Shown in pieces: positions 19,762 to 29,708 of a DNA stretch of 64,000 nt; position 1 is the first letter of the stretch, and each line of letters opens with the position of its first letter. The notes beneath the pieces were generated by a model that saw only the letters and a list, made by a program, of their open reading frames with translations, searched no databases and was not told the origin of the DNA. Location: contig NZ_MINN01000096.1 of the NCBI RefSeq assembly GCF_001877785.1, positions 124,001-188,000 of the forward strand. Direction: 5' to 3'. Source of the DNA: Rossellomorea aquimaris (GTDB taxonomy: Bacteria; Bacillota; Bacilli; Bacillales; Bacillaceae_B). The position numbers and the translations under genes were made by a program.

Positions 19762-20036
19762 AAAAAAGCCCTCGTCCCTTGTCATAAATAACAAGGGACG
19801 AGAGCTGTTATCCCGTGGTGCCACCCTAATTGAGGCCTGAATAGACCTCCACTTGAGCCAGTTAACGCCTGGTACGTTCATCTCCTACTAGTATTCGTTC
19901 AGAGCGAAACCTTCCCGAGTGTTCATTCACCAAGTCACTTTGCAGAATGCTTTCAGCCGCGGCATTTCCTCTCTTATCCAAGTGTTTCTCTCAGTTACTA
20001 TTCTCGATCATCGGTTTTATAAAATGTTATTTTATT
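19762..20036 (-). promoter_or_regulatory. T-box riboswitch of hisS-aspS
   Basis: On the minus strand the leader carries the T-box sequence AGGGTGGCACCACGGGA (19811-19827), which pairs with uncharged tRNA CCA ends. It is followed by a strong terminator, CTCGTCCCTTGT/ACAAGGGACGAG plus T-run (19762-19806). An AGTA/GAGAG Stem-I start lies near 20005-20015. A possible specifier is CAC within GAACAC (19919-19924), i.e. histidine, but I could not fold Stem I to prove it. Confidence 0.93.
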
Positions 20037-20042
20037 TCTATA

Positions 20043-20071
20043 ATGATACGTATGGCATAAGTTCATGTCAA
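20043..20071 (-). promoter_or_regulatory. Promoter of the hisS-aspS leader
   Basis: Minus-strand TTGACA (20066-20071), 17-bp spacer, TATCAT (20043-20048), just after the small HTH gene stop. Confidence 0.85.
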
Positions 20072-20092
20072 GGGAATGACCGAAAATATTTA

Positions 20093-20269
20093 TCAGGACC
20101 TTTCCATTTTCTTTTTCAATAACTTGACTTCCCTCAGGGAAAGTCCGAATTCAGATGCAAGTTCAACATTTACAGCATCTTTCTCCCGTTCTACAAAGTG
20201 ATGAAAATCCAAACCGAATAACTGGTTCTCACCTTTTGAACTCATAAAATTTTTATCACTGGACCTCAT
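20093..20269 (-). CDS. Small helix-turn-helix protein (58 aa, YrzK-like)
   Basis: A 58-residue reading frame, MRSSDKNFMSSKGENQLF to the end KKMERS, with a basic helix-turn-helix-like tail (ELASEFGLSLREVKLLKKK) reminiscent of sigma region 4. AAAGGATGG lies about 6 nt before the ATG. It occupies the slot of a small gene between the hisS T-box and the amidase gene in B. subtilis (yrzK, by memory of the map). Function unknown. Its stop is about 20 bp from the -35 of the hisS promoter, so it may be transcribed into the leader. Confidence 0.75.
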   Translation of the reverse strand: MRSSDKNFMSSKGENQLFGLDFHHFVEREKDAVNVELASEFGLSLREVKLLKKKMERS

Positions 20270-20452
20270 TCAGACCATCCTTTCACCTGTTCATATCTAC
20301 TATCATTTCCAAATACCCAATTTTCTTTCGCATGGAAGGATTTTTAATTTTTTTATCGTATTAAACGGTAATGGGAATTTTTATCTTCATTCAATAAAAG
20401 TTCCTTTAAAGACTCCGATAAAAAGTGAGTAAGGAAAAATCAACAGAAGGCG

Positions 20453-21988
20453 GTGAAGGCAATTAAAAGAATCACAGCAATCATCCTTGTATTATTATTG
20501 ACCATCCCATTTCTGCCGACGGCGGACGTCCAAGCCGATGAAGGCACGGTGTCGATTGGTACTGCAACGCTCAATGTCCGTACCGGTCCCGGCCTCAGTT
20601 ATCCTGTCTTGACTCAAGTACATAGAAACCAACAGTTCAGCATTGTCGAGACGAAAGGCGGCTGGTACAAGATCACCACCGGAAGCGGGGATGGATGGGT
20701 TGCAGATTGGCTTGTCATCCGTGAAACGGGAGAGTCATTGGATGAATCCGGGCAGCAGGGGACCGTAAATACGGATGGTCTTCGGTTACGGAAGGGTCCG
20801 AGCACGTCCGACTCTGTCGTCACAGTCCTGAATAAAGGGGACAAAGTAGCAGTATCCCAGGTAAACGGCAGCTGGATTGCCGTTCAGTCCGGCAACGCAG
20901 AGGGGTGGGTCCATGAGGATTTCGTCACCCTTTCAGGGGGTGCTGAAGAATCGGGGGAATCCGTGCCCCAGTCTTCTGAACACTCCTTTGCAACAATCAG
21001 TGCAAATTCCCTGAATGTAAGAAGTGAACCTTCCTTGAACGGGGATATCGTCGGTAAGGTAAATGAAGGTGAGCAGTATGCCATCCTGAATGAAAAAAAT
21101 AATTGGTTCGAGATCAGGCTCTCTGATGACAGCTCAGGCTGGATAGCCAGCTGGTTTGCAGAAACCACCGGGAAAAGTGGGAAAAAGGAATCTGCCTCCC
21201 CGGAACAAGGAAACGGTGAAGAAGTGACCATCCTCCATGACGGGACAAATATCAGGAGCAGTGCCGATGTTCAATCCCCGGTAGTAGAACGGGCCGACGG
21301 CGGAGAAAGCTTTGCAGTAACAGGCAAGTATGGTGACTGGTATGAAATCCGATTAGAAGACGGCAGTGCCGCTTACGTCGCAGGATGGATTGTTTCATTG
21401 AGGACAGGCAGCGGCGGAGAGACCTCTCCTTCGAGAAAGCCAAGCGGAGGGATCAGCGGGAAACTTATCGTCATCGATCCGGGTCACGGCGGCCGTGACA
21501 GCGGAACGATCGGTACCAGGGGTACACTTGAGAAACTGATTACGATGAAAACCGGCAAGCTTCTTGCGGACAAGCTGGAACAAGCAGGTGCAGAAGTCGT
21601 CATCACAAGAAAAGGCGATGAATATGTTTCCCTTCCATCACGTGTGTCATTGTCCCATTATTATGATGCGGATGCTTTCATCTCCATCCATTTTGACAGC
21701 ATCAATGACGGCAGCATTGCCGGCCATACGACCTATTATAATAAGGGCTTCCAAGAAGAACTTGCCTATGATGTGCATGAAAGCCTGGCCAGCCGGCTGC
21801 CCTCCAGGGACCGCGGCGTCCGAATAGGCGATTACCATGTCATACGCGAAAACAAACAGGCCGCTGTTTTATTGGAGTTAGGGTTCCTAAGCAACCCGGC
21901 CGAAGAAGCCAATATGACTTCCGGATCTTTTCAGGACCTGGCTGCGACAGCGATCTACCATGGCTTGAATGACTATTTTTCTGATTGA
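20453..21988 (+). CDS. N-acetylmuramoyl-L-alanine amidase with four SH3b domains (YrvJ-like)
   Basis: Secreted peptidoglycan hydrolase cutting the glycan-peptide amide bond. A signal peptide (ITAIILVLLLTIPFLPTADVQA) is followed by four SH3b domains with the repeated NVRTGPG/RLRKGPS/NVRSEPS/NIRSSAD signature at about residues 33-95, 103-160, 178-238 and 260-320. A C-terminal Amidase_3 domain (from about 336) has zinc ligands in DPGHGGRDSG and the SIHFDS segment. The start is a GTG (20453) after AGAAGG. 511 residues. It is transcribed away from hisS and ends at a bidirectional terminator shared with dtd. Confidence 0.93.
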   Translation: MKAIKRITAIILVLLLTIPFLPTADVQADEGTVSIGTATLNVRTGPGLSYPVLTQVHRNQQFSIVETKGGWYKITTGSGDGWVADWLVIRETGESLDESGQQGTVNTDGLRLRKGPSTSDSVVTVLNKGDKVAVSQVNGSWIAVQSGNAEGWVHEDFVTLSGGAEESGESVPQSSEHSFATISANSLNVRSEPSLNGDIVGKVNEGEQYAILNEKNNWFEIRLSDDSSGWIASWFAETTGKSGKKESASPEQGNGEEVTILHDGTNIRSSADVQSPVVERADGGESFAVTGKYGDWYEIRLEDGSAAYVAGWIVSLRTGSGGETSPSRKPSGGISGKLIVIDPGHGGRDSGTIGTRGTLEKLITMKTGKLLADKLEQAGAEVVITRKGDEYVSLPSRVSLSHYYDADAFISIHFDSINDGSIAGHTTYYNKGFQEELAYDVHESLASRLPSRDRGVRIGDYHVIRENKQAAVLLELGFLSNPAEEANMTSGSFQDLAATAIYHGLNDYFSD

Positions 21989-21996
21989 TTATACAG

Positions 21997-22038
21997 CAAA
22001 AAAAGCTGCCTCCCCAATAATGGGAAGCAGCTTTTTTT
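21997..22038. terminator. Bidirectional terminator between amidase gene and dtd
   Basis: AAAAAAAGCTGCCTCCC pairs with GGGAAGCAGCTTTTTTT around AATAAT-like loop; usable from both strands. Confidence 0.92.
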
Positions 22039-22041
22039 CGT

Positions 22042-22482
22042 TTATTTACTTTCCAGGATCAGCGTGACGGGACCGTCGTTCGTCAGCTTTACATCCATCA
22101 TTTCACCGAACACACCGGTTTCGACCGTAACACCCTTTTCTTTCAGCACTTTGTTGAAATATTCGTAAAGAGGCCGGGCATGAGCGGGTTTTGCCGCTTC
22201 CATGAAGTTCGGTCTTCTGCCTTTACGGCAGTCTCCATATAAAGTGAATTGAGAAATGGAAAGGATCTCACCCTTTACATCGAGCAGGGAGTGATTCATC
22301 TTTCCGGCTTCATCTTCAAACACCCTCAGATTGACTACTTTATCTGCTACATAGCGGGCGTCTTCTTCTGTATCCCCGTGGGTGATTCCTACCAGCAGGA
22401 CAAATCCCTTTTCGATCTGCCCGGCCACTTTTCCCCCGACAGTCACTGAGGCTTCTTTGCTTCTCTGCAGGACGACTTTCAT
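22042..22482 (-). CDS. dtd: D-aminoacyl-tRNA deacylase
   Basis: Proofreading enzyme that hydrolyses D-amino acids and glycine from mischarged tRNAs. The two active-site motifs are visible: SQFTLYGD (about residue 79) and the cross-subunit [10 protein letters not shown] (about 136), with the expected length of 146. It is the gene after relA with a 12-bp gap, as in most Bacillaceae. Confidence 0.96.
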   Translation of the reverse strand: MKVVLQRSKEASVTVGGKVAGQIEKGFVLLVGITHGDTEEDARYVADKVVNLRVFEDEAGKMNHSLLDVKGEILSISQFTLYGDCRKGRRPNFMEAAKPAHARPLYEYFNKVLKEKGVTVETGVFGEMMDVKLTNDGPVTLILESK

Positions 22483-22494
22483 GATCGAAACCTC

Positions 22495-24684
22495 CTAGTT
22501 CATGATTCTGCGTACAGCATAAACATCTGAAATTTGTTTGATCCTCTCCACTACCCTGTGAAGATGGGAAATATTCTGTATTGAAATGGACATATTGATG
22601 GTTGCCATCTTATTTCTGTCAGACCTGCCGCTGACGGCAGTGATATTCGTCTTTGTTTCATTGACCACTTGAAGTACTTCATTCAGGAGACCCCTTCTGT
22701 CATAACCTGAAATCTCGATATCGACATTGTACTCCTTACGGTCCTGGCCGTCGCCTTCCCATGATACCGGAATGAGGCGCTGTTCTACTTCCTCGGTCTG
22801 GACATTTGTACAATCTGCCCTGTGTACCGAAACCCCCCGGCCTTTCGTAATGAAGCCGACAATCTCATCGCCCGGTACCGGGCTGCAGCATCTGGATAAT
22901 CTGATGAGCAGGTTATCGATTCCTTTGACCTGGACCCCTGCATCCTTTTTCTTTTTAGGAGGCTGGGCGCTCAATTCCTTCATCGTTTCTTCAAGCTTAT
23001 CTTCCTGTTCCCGTTTCCTCCGGTCCCTCTCTGTCAGGCGATTGGCAATCTGGGCGGCAGTGATGCCGTTGTAGCCTACCGCTGCGTACATATCATCTTC
23101 ATTTGAGAAATTAAACTTCTCGAAAACACGCTTGATATTTTCAGAAGTCAATATTTCTTTTACATCAAAATCCTGATTCTTGATTTCTTTTTCTACAAGG
23201 TCCCGGCCTTTTTCAATATTTTCTTCTCTACGCTGCTTCTTGAAGAATTGTTTGATCTTATTCTTGGCCTGGGATGTCTGTGCCAGCTTCAGCCAGTCCT
23301 GACTCGGGCCATAGGAATGTTTGGAAGTAAGTATTTCAACGATGTCACCCGTCTTCAGCTTATAGTCGAGTGTCACCATCTTCCCGTTCACCTTGGCACC
23401 GATCGTTTTGTTGCCGATTTCCGAATGGATCCGGTAAGAAAAATCGATCGGAACCGATCCAGATGGTAATTCAAGTACGTCTCCTTTTGGGGTGAACACA
23501 AATACCATATCAGAAAAAAGGTCGATTTTAAGAGACTCCATGAATTCCTCGGCATTGGCTGATTCATTCTGGAATTCAAGGATTTCCCTGAACCATGAAA
23601 GTTTCTTTTCGAAGGAAACTTTATCATCCACATTTTTACCTTCTTTATATGCCCAGTGGGCAGCTACCCCATATTCTGCGATCTGATGCATTTCAAGCGT
23701 CCTGATCTGCACTTCAAGCGGGTCGCCCTTTGGACCGATGACCGTCGTATGAAGGGATTGATACATATTCGGCTTCGGCATGGCGATATAATCCTTGAAC
23801 CTGCCCGGCATCGGTTTCCAGCATGTGTGGATGATCCCGAGGACCGCGTAACAATCCTTGATGCTGTCGACTACGATCCTGACGGCAAGCAGATCATAGA
23901 TTTCATTGAACTGCTTATTCTGAAGGGCCATCTTCCGGTAAATGCTGTATATATGCTTGGGACGTCCGGAAATTTCCGCTTCGATCTGCACATCCCCCAT
24001 GCGGTCCTTGACTTCATTAACCACATCATCCAAGTATTCTTCGCGCTCGGCACGCTTTTTCTTCATCAGATTGACGATCCTGTAGTATTGCTGCGGGTTA
24101 AGATACCGGAGCGACGTATCCTCGAGCTCCCATTTGATTTTCGAGATCCCAAGCCGGTGGGCAAGGGGTGCGAAAATTTCCAGGGTCTCATTTGCGATCC
24201 TTCTCTGCTTTTCCTGAGGCAGATGCTTCAGTGTCCTCATATTATGCAGGCGGTCTGCAAGCTTGATCAGGATGACCCGGATATCCTGGGCCATCGCCAC
24301 AAACATTTTTCGGTGATTTTCAGCCTGCTGTTCTTCTTTTGACTTGTATTTGATCTTACCCAGCTTGGTAACCCCGTCCACGAGCATGGCGACTTCTCCA
24401 TTGAATGCTTCTTCGATTTCTTCCAGGGAGATGTCGGTATCTTCCACCACATCATGAAGAAACCCGGCTGCGACAGTCGATGGATCCATCTCAAGGTCTG
24501 CAAGGATGCCTGCGACTTGAATGGGATGGATGATATAGGGTTCGCCGGATTTGCGGTATTGTTCCTTATGAGCTTCTTTGGCAAATTCGTATGCTTTCTT
24601 TACCATTCGCACGTGCTCATCATTCAGATATTCTTTTGTTCTATCGATAACCTGTTCAGGGGTTAGTACTTGATCTTTGGACAT
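22495..24684 (-). CDS. relA: Bifunctional (p)ppGpp synthetase/hydrolase Rel
   Basis: Makes (p)ppGpp on stalled ribosomes and degrades it otherwise. Order of domains: HD hydrolase (HDVVEDTD, about residues 70-80), synthetase ([22 protein letters not shown] split over about 300-330), TGS ([15 protein letters not shown], about 385), helical and zinc-finger region with the RCCSP motif, and a C-terminal ACT domain. I choose ATG 24682-24684 ([10 protein letters not shown], 729 residues) preceded by AAAGGTG; a GTG four codons earlier overlaps that RBS. Own promoter upstream, separated from apt by a terminator and a repeat. Confidence 0.96.
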   Translation of the reverse strand: MSKDQVLTPEQVIDRTKEYLNDEHVRMVKKAYEFAKEAHKEQYRKSGEPYIIHPIQVAGILADLEMDPSTVAAGFLHDVVEDTDISLEEIEEAFNGEVAMLVDGVTKLGKIKYKSKEEQQAENHRKMFVAMAQDIRVILIKLADRLHNMRTLKHLPQEKQRRIANETLEIFAPLAHRLGISKIKWELEDTSLRYLNPQQYYRIVNLMKKKRAEREEYLDDVVNEVKDRMGDVQIEAEISGRPKHIYSIYRKMALQNKQFNEIYDLLAVRIVVDSIKDCYAVLGIIHTCWKPMPGRFKDYIAMPKPNMYQSLHTTVIGPKGDPLEVQIRTLEMHQIAEYGVAAHWAYKEGKNVDDKVSFEKKLSWFREILEFQNESANAEEFMESLKIDLFSDMVFVFTPKGDVLELPSGSVPIDFSYRIHSEIGNKTIGAKVNGKMVTLDYKLKTGDIVEILTSKHSYGPSQDWLKLAQTSQAKNKIKQFFKKQRREENIEKGRDLVEKEIKNQDFDVKEILTSENIKRVFEKFNFSNEDDMYAAVGYNGITAAQIANRLTERDRRKREQEDKLEETMKELSAQPPKKKKDAGVQVKGIDNLLIRLSRCCSPVPGDEIVGFITKGRGVSVHRADCTNVQTEEVEQRLIPVSWEGDGQDRKEYNVDIEISGYDRRGLLNEVLQVVNETKTNITAVSGRSDRNKMATINMSISIQNISHLHRVVERIKQISDVYAVRRIMN

Positions 24685-24746
24685 GATCAAAATCACCTTT
24701 GTATTTAAAGATTTTCAGTGCTGTTTCAATTTTAATGATTGTTACT

Positions 24747-24775
24747 ATTATCAAAAAAAAACATGGTTCTGTAAA
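24747..24775 (-). promoter_or_regulatory. relA promoter
   Basis: Minus-strand TTTACA (24770-24775), 17-bp spacer, GATAAT (24747-24752), about 60 bp before the relA start. Confidence 0.8.
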
Positions 24776-24867
24776 GGGTTTAGGGTTAAATTCTCAGAAT
24801 TCCTCTAAGTTTGTCGGATTATGTCGAATATTAATTAACAATATATTTGTATAAAGGTCTTCTAATG

Positions 24868-25122
24868 CCGCTTTTGATTTCCGTGGAAGACTACGCTTTC
24901 CGCGGGTGACCCGTGAGCCTCCTCGGCTGCGCCTGCGGGGTCTCACCAGTCTAGCTTCAGGGCTTAGAGGCACATGTCATAAGCCAAACCGACCAAGAAG
25001 GCAAAGACCGCCTTCGTGGCCGATTCGTCTTATGCCACAGCCTCTAAACAAAGCCCTTCCGCTTTTCTTATTGGACACTTCTCCCGCAGGAGTCTGCGTC
25101 TTCCACTCCAATCAACAGCTGG
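24868..25122. repeat. Composite palindromic repeat, copy 4
   Basis: Arms TTTTGATTTCCGTGGAAGAC onward (24868-24948) and up to CACTCCAATCAACAGCTGG (25067-25122); core at 24949-25066 in minus orientation, subtype 1. Nearly the reverse complement of copy 2 at 8155-8408. It fills most of the 640-bp relA-apt gap; apart from a promoter and a terminator I see nothing else there. Confidence 0.87.
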
Positions 25123-25248
25123 AATGAATTTATACACAATTTGTTTATTTCAAAGATCCCGCCATAATGGTTGAATCAAGAACTTTGATTTATTTTGAAG
25201 TGGAAATAGTACTAACTATCAATTATATTTTCAAACTGACTTTTTTAT

Positions 25249-25286
25249 ATAAAAAAGAACTGACATTGTGATGCCAGTTCTTTTCG
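25249..25286 (-). terminator. apt terminator
   Basis: AAAAGAACTG and CAGTTCTTTT flank an inner CAT/ATG pair; the minus strand continues TTTTTTATAT. Confidence 0.88.
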
Positions 25287-25328
25287 TTTATGTGTATAGT
25301 ATTGACGGTGACGGTAGTTTTTAGATGA

Positions 25329-25841
25329 TTAGTATTGCATTAATGTAAGGACTTCGTATCCTTCGAGTTTATCACGGCCGTCCAGGTATGTGAGTTCGAT
25401 GAGGAATGCACAGCCTGCCACGATGCCGCCCAGTTCTTCCACAAGCTTGATGGTGGCTTCGATTGTGCCGCCCGTTGCAAGCAGGTCATCGGTGATGAGA
25501 ACGCGCTGACCTGGTTTGATCGCATCTTTATGGATTGTGAGTGCATCTTTTCCGTATTCCAACCCGTACTCTTTTTTAATCGTTTCACGAGGCAGTTTCC
25601 CTGGTTTACGCACAGGCGCAAAACCTACGCCGAGTGCGTAAGCTACCGGACAGCCAATGATGAAGCCCCTTGCTTCCGGTCCGACGATCAGGTCGATTTC
25701 TTTTTCTTTTGCATATTCTACAATTTGATCTGTAGCATATCTATAAGCATCACCATTGTCCATCAGGGTGGTGATGTCTTTGAATTTGATGCCTTCTTTC
25801 GGCCAGTTTTCAACAATCGTAACATATTGTTTTAAGTCCAT
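25329..25841 (-). CDS. apt: Adenine phosphoribosyltransferase
   Basis: Salvages adenine to AMP with PRPP. The PRPP-binding loop [13 protein letters not shown] is at about residues 113-125, preceded by [10 protein letters not shown] and [11 protein letters not shown] as in bacterial Apt. 170 residues, the usual size. Its start overlaps the end of recJ by 10 bp, so the two are translationally coupled. A terminator 43 bp downstream separates it from relA. Confidence 0.97.
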   Translation of the reverse strand: MDLKQYVTIVENWPKEGIKFKDITTLMDNGDAYRYATDQIVEYAKEKEIDLIVGPEARGFIIGCPVAYALGVGFAPVRKPGKLPRETIKKEYGLEYGKDALTIHKDAIKPGQRVLITDDLLATGGTIEATIKLVEELGGIVAGCAFLIELTYLDGRDKLEGYEVLTLMQY

Positions 25842-28198
25842 GCTTCAACTTCCTCCTCAATTGTAACGGACTCTTTCATCCTTTCATTAAACCAAGTCTT
25901 CAGCTCACTGTAAGAAGAATATAACAGCTCATTTTCCAGCTCATACTGCTGCTGTTTTTTCTGATAAGCCGGGGACTCTGATAAGTCTTTCTTGGTTTTT
26001 ACAGGATTAAGAGAAATAAATCCATTGTCTATTGTAACAAACTTCAATTCAAAAAACACCTGCGACATGAAATCTATTGTTTCTTTTGACCATCCTTTGT
26101 GTTTCGCAAGATCATCTCCATGTTTTTTCAGATCGAAAGAGCCGCGCTTGGATAGAAATGCATAAAACCATTTGAAGTGATCGCGTGTCGGCATCGTACT
26201 GAAGAAATGGTCTTCATCCTGAAAGAAATGGGCATAAATTCGATGAGGCCGGCCTTTACCGACGATTCTCTTCACGAATTCCTGAGATGAAGGCATATCG
26301 AGAAACACGATGCTAGCCCCGCTTGTGGAGACATCCTTGAGTGCCTGCTCATCTTCTATCAGAAGGACATCCTCCCGATCTTTCATATTGAGCTTTTCAA
26401 GAGTGGAAGAATGGAAACAGAATATTTTTTTATTTTCTTCCGGAACCTGTTTTTCCCATTTCTCAACCTGTCTGATCCCCCGAACATCAAAAAGCTGCCA
26501 CTCTTCGATTTTTATGTCATGCAGGAAGATTTGCGGTTTTTTCCGGTTATTCCACTCGTTGATGGACAGTTCGCCGACGATGGAGGCTTCAGAAAACGGG
26601 GTGATATGATCCGCCAGTTCTCCCAGCCCGAAGCCGACACCATCCAATTTAGCAGAATCATTTCCGAGCAATACTTTTAGATGATTTTGATTTGAGCCGA
26701 TTTTCTTATAATGTTCAATTGAAACTTTTTCGATGATCCATTTAGGTTTTGGATTCTGCATCCCAAAAGGAGCCAAAAGACCGAGCTTCTCGATCGATTC
26801 AATCGAAATTTCATCCATTTTCACAGCAGCATCCATGACAGTGACAGGAATGAAGTCTTCTTCAGTCAGTTCATTTCGGGCAATTTCATTCAGTCTGCTG
26901 CGAAGCTCCTTTACATCGACAAGTTTAAGCGTCATACCTGCAGCCATCGGATGTCCGCCGAAATGAGGAAGGATGTCACGGCACTTCGATAAACTGTTAA
27001 ATAAATCAAATCCGACAATGCTCCGGGCTGATCCCTTTGCCTGTCCTTTCTCTGAATCATAGCTCAATACGATGACAGGGCGATAGAATTTATCCACCAA
27101 TCTTGACGCCACGATCCCCACTACTCCGGAATTCCATCCTTCCTTACCGATCACAAGTACAGAATTGTCATCGAGAGGAAAATCGTTTTCAACCATTTCG
27201 ATTGCTTCCTGAGTCATTGTATTGACAATGGATTGTCTTTCCTTGTTCAACGCATCGATCTCTTCCGCCAGTGCTTTCGCTTCTTCCCCATCTTCCGTCA
27301 GCATAAGATCCACTGCCGGGTCAGCATCGCCCAGACGGCCGACCGCATTGATCCGGGGAGCGATCGTGAAACCGATCGATTCTTCCGTCATTTCATGCTG
27401 ATGCACATTCGCGACCTTGCACAAGGCTTTGATCCCTTTACGTTCCGTTATGCGAAGTTTTGAGATCCCCCGCTTTGCAAGGATCCTGTTTTCTCCCCGC
27501 AGCGGTACTAAATCAGCGATTGTACCGATCGCTGCAAGGTCCAGCAGATGGTGGGGCAGTTCCCCATAGAGTGCATGAGCCAGTTTAAAGGCAACCCCCA
27601 CTCCTGCGAGTTCATGAAAAGGATATTCTGTACCTTCAATCTTGGGATGGATGATGGCATATGCATCCGGAAGGACAGGACCTGGTTCATGATGATCGGT
27701 GATGATCAGATCAATGCCGATTTCTTTTGCTATTTGCGCTTCGTGGACCGCTGAAATCCCTGTATCGACCGTGATGATCAAAGTAAATCCTTCATCGCCG
27801 GCCCAGCGGAAAGCAGCTTCGTTCGGTCCGTATCCTTCGGTGAAGCGGTTCGGGATATAGAATTCCACCTCAGCCCCGATGTCACGAAGGACCGTCATCA
27901 TGACAGAGGTGCTGCTTACACCATCGGCATCATAATCACCGTATACAAGGATCCTTTCCCCATCTCTTACTGCCTGATGGATCCGGTCGACCGTTTTGTT
28001 CATGTCATTAAATAAAAACGGGTCATAGAATGCATCCCCTGATTCAAATAAAAAATCCCGAGCTTCTTCTACTGTCGACAAGTCCCGGTTCAATAATAAT
28101 TTCGCTACAAGCGATGGTATTTTCAGTTCTCTTTGAAATTCTTCTATTTTCTCCTGGTCCGATTCTGCAATCATCCAGCGTGTTTTAGAATTTAACAT
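25832..28198 (-). CDS. recJ: Single-stranded-DNA-specific exonuclease RecJ
   Basis: 5'-3' ssDNA exonuclease of recombination and mismatch repair. DHH-family motifs are in order: [12 protein letters not shown] (about residue 86), [13 protein letters not shown] (about 166), and DHHA1 with [12 protein letters not shown] (about 415). A long C-terminal region (RecJ_C) is typical of Bacillaceae, giving 788 residues against about 570 in E. coli. Coupled to apt by overlap. Confidence 0.96.
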   Translation of the reverse strand: MLNSKTRWMIAESDQEKIEEFQRELKIPSLVAKLLLNRDLSTVEEARDFLFESGDAFYDPFLFNDMNKTVDRIHQAVRDGERILVYGDYDADGVSSTSVMMTVLRDIGAEVEFYIPNRFTEGYGPNEAAFRWAGDEGFTLIITVDTGISAVHEAQIAKEIGIDLIITDHHEPGPVLPDAYAIIHPKIEGTEYPFHELAGVGVAFKLAHALYGELPHHLLDLAAIGTIADLVPLRGENRILAKRGISKLRITERKGIKALCKVANVHQHEMTEESIGFTIAPRINAVGRLGDADPAVDLMLTEDGEEAKALAEEIDALNKERQSIVNTMTQEAIEMVENDFPLDDNSVLVIGKEGWNSGVVGIVASRLVDKFYRPVIVLSYDSEKGQAKGSARSIVGFDLFNSLSKCRDILPHFGGHPMAAGMTLKLVDVKELRSRLNEIARNELTEEDFIPVTVMDAAVKMDEISIESIEKLGLLAPFGMQNPKPKWIIEKVSIEHYKKIGSNQNHLKVLLGNDSAKLDGVGFGLGELADHITPFSEASIVGELSINEWNNRKKPQIFLHDIKIEEWQLFDVRGIRQVEKWEKQVPEENKKIFCFHSSTLEKLNMKDREDVLLIEDEQALKDVSTSGASIVFLDMPSSQEFVKRIVGKGRPHRIYAHFFQDEDHFFSTMPTRDHFKWFYAFLSKRGSFDLKKHGDDLAKHKGWSKETIDFMSQVFFELKFVTIDNGFISLNPVKTKKDLSESPAYQKKQQQYELENELLYSSYSELKTWFNERMKESVTIEEEVEAWT

Positions 28199-28270
28199 AC
28201 GTTCACTCCTCAGCCTTACTAATTATACAAAAACGAAGGAGTTTGTTCAATCAATCATCCTTTGGAACAG

Positions 28271-28306
28271 CAAACAAAAGCCAGCGGCGTCAGCCGCTGG
28301 CTTTTG
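28271..28306 (-). terminator. Terminator after the LapA-like gene
   Basis: AAAAGCCAGCGG and CCGCTGGCTTTT around a short loop, directly after the stop at 28307. Confidence 0.88.
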
Positions 28307-28642
28307 TCATTCCCCTGTTTCCCCGATTGAATCGGGAGCCTGCTTCTTCAAAGAAGTTTCTTTCTTCTTTTCCAGATATACATTTTCTTCCTGTTCCTTC
28401 AAGAGAAGATTTTCTTTTTCCAGTACTTTGAGCTTGCGCTGAACGACATATAAGCGGAAAAGCCCCACTGAGCCGATGATGATTCCTCCCATCAGCACAG
28501 AGCCCAGTATGACCAGAATAAGTGGCCATTCAGCCTGGCCGAATAAATAATTGACCGTCACCGGATCGACATTGATGACTGCAAATACTGCGACGATCAG
28601 GGCAAAAATGATTCCCAAAAGCAATGTCCATTGAAACTTCAT
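28307..28642 (-). CDS. LapA-domain membrane protein (YrvD-like)
   Basis: Small 111-residue protein with two membrane segments (WTLLLGIIFALIVAVFAVIN and LILVILGSVLMGGIIIGSVG) followed by a charged cytoplasmic coiled coil (YVVQRKLKVLEKENLLLKEQ). This is the layout of DUF1049/LapA proteins, which in enterobacteria help assemble or regulate lipopolysaccharide; in Gram-positives the role is unknown. It follows the CDF transporter gene by 13 bp. Confidence 0.85.
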   Translation of the reverse strand: MKFQWTLLLGIIFALIVAVFAVINVDPVTVNYLFGQAEWPLILVILGSVLMGGIIIGSVGLFRLYVVQRKLKVLEKENLLLKEQEENVYLEKKKETSLKKQAPDSIGETGE

Positions 28643-28655
28643 CCTGATTCCTCCC

Positions 28656-29582
28656 CTACATTAGATCTACCGAATCCCCAGAGTCCCCTTCTGTAGGATT
28701 ATATGGATTGATGTGGACAAAAACGTCATTTACATTCGACTCTTCCATCAATTTTTTCTTCACTGCTTTTCCTACACGGTGTCCTTCTTCCACTGTCATA
28801 GAAGGTTCCACGCTGATCTTCAGATCGATGATCACATAGTGGCCGTGCTCCCTTGCATGCAGTTCGTTTATTTCCTTCACTTCGGGCACGGTCTCAACAA
28901 TCTTTCTAAAGGGTACAATATCTTCTTCATGAAGGACATGATCCAGTGTGTTATGTATGGACTCCTTTCCAAGATGCCACGCCATTTTAAGCACAAGGAG
29001 TGCGACAAACAGCCCTGCAACCGGATCTGCGTAGACAAGCCATGGAATATCGAATTTACCTCCTAGAATGGAAGCCGCGATCCCTATAAGTGCAGCAATG
29101 GATGAGAAAACATCTGAACGGTGTTCATGTGCATTCACGATTAAAGCATCACTCTTTAACCTTTTACCCAATCGATATTTATATTGAAACATTGCTTCTT
29201 TCACAATGATGGAAAAGATGACGGCATAAATCGCGATCATTCCTGGAGGTGATAATGGGTGGAAAAAAGATTCAATAGACGACTTTCCGATTTCGATGCC
29301 TACCAGAAATAATAAAACCGCGACGATGATGGCTGCGACCGATTCAGCTTTCCCGTGACCATAAGGGTGATCCCGGTCCGGCGGCTGCTTGGCTGCACGC
29401 AGACCGATGTAAACAGCCAGCGATCCCGCTACATCAGAGGCAGAATGAACGGCATCCGCAATCAGGGCCCGGCTGTTGCCTGCCACTCCCGCCCACCATT
29501 TGATGATAGCAAGAAGTATATTACCCACAATACCGATCATGGCTGCGAATTCGGCCTTTTTAAAACGATCTTCAGGATTCAT
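28656..29582 (-). CDS. Cation diffusion facilitator (CDF) metal efflux transporter
   Basis: Proton-coupled divalent metal exporter with about six membrane segments and a C-terminal cytoplasmic metal-binding domain (from about residue 215, EHGHYVIIDLKISVEP). Metal-site positions read H-SAS-D in TM2 (DAVHSASD) and E-HRS-D in TM5 (HEHRSD), differing from the D/H pattern of FieF. The conserved DHPYGHGKAES loop is present. The metal (Zn, Fe or Mn) cannot be decided. No regulator adjoins. Not at this place in B. subtilis. Confidence 0.9.
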   Translation of the reverse strand: MNPEDRFKKAEFAAMIGIVGNILLAIIKWWAGVAGNSRALIADAVHSASDVAGSLAVYIGLRAAKQPPDRDHPYGHGKAESVAAIIVAVLLFLVGIEIGKSSIESFFHPLSPPGMIAIYAVIFSIIVKEAMFQYKYRLGKRLKSDALIVNAHEHRSDVFSSIAALIGIAASILGGKFDIPWLVYADPVAGLFVALLVLKMAWHLGKESIHNTLDHVLHEEDIVPFRKIVETVPEVKEINELHAREHGHYVIIDLKISVEPSMTVEEGHRVGKAVKKKLMEESNVNDVFVHINPYNPTEGDSGDSVDLM

Positions 29583-29666
29583 GAAGTTCCCTCCTCCTTC
29601 CTCTTTCGTTTCTATTGTAACCCAACACCAAAGAAAAAACGCGGCAGTTAACCGGAGCCCCCAAAA

Positions 29667-29702
29667 GAAAAAGATCCGGGGAAACTCCCTGGATCTTTTT
29701 CG
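29667..29702 (-). terminator. secDF terminator
   Basis: AAAAAGATCC/GGATCTTTTT stem with an inner GGG/CCC, immediately after the secDF stop on the minus strand. Confidence 0.88.
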
Positions 29703-29708
29703 TCAATA

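Noticed and set aside
24906-25127. 73-codon frame, and similar ones at 7789-8079, 8304-8513 and 41129-41311
   Set aside because: They translate the composite palindromic repeats; frames differ between copies, so no protein is conserved.
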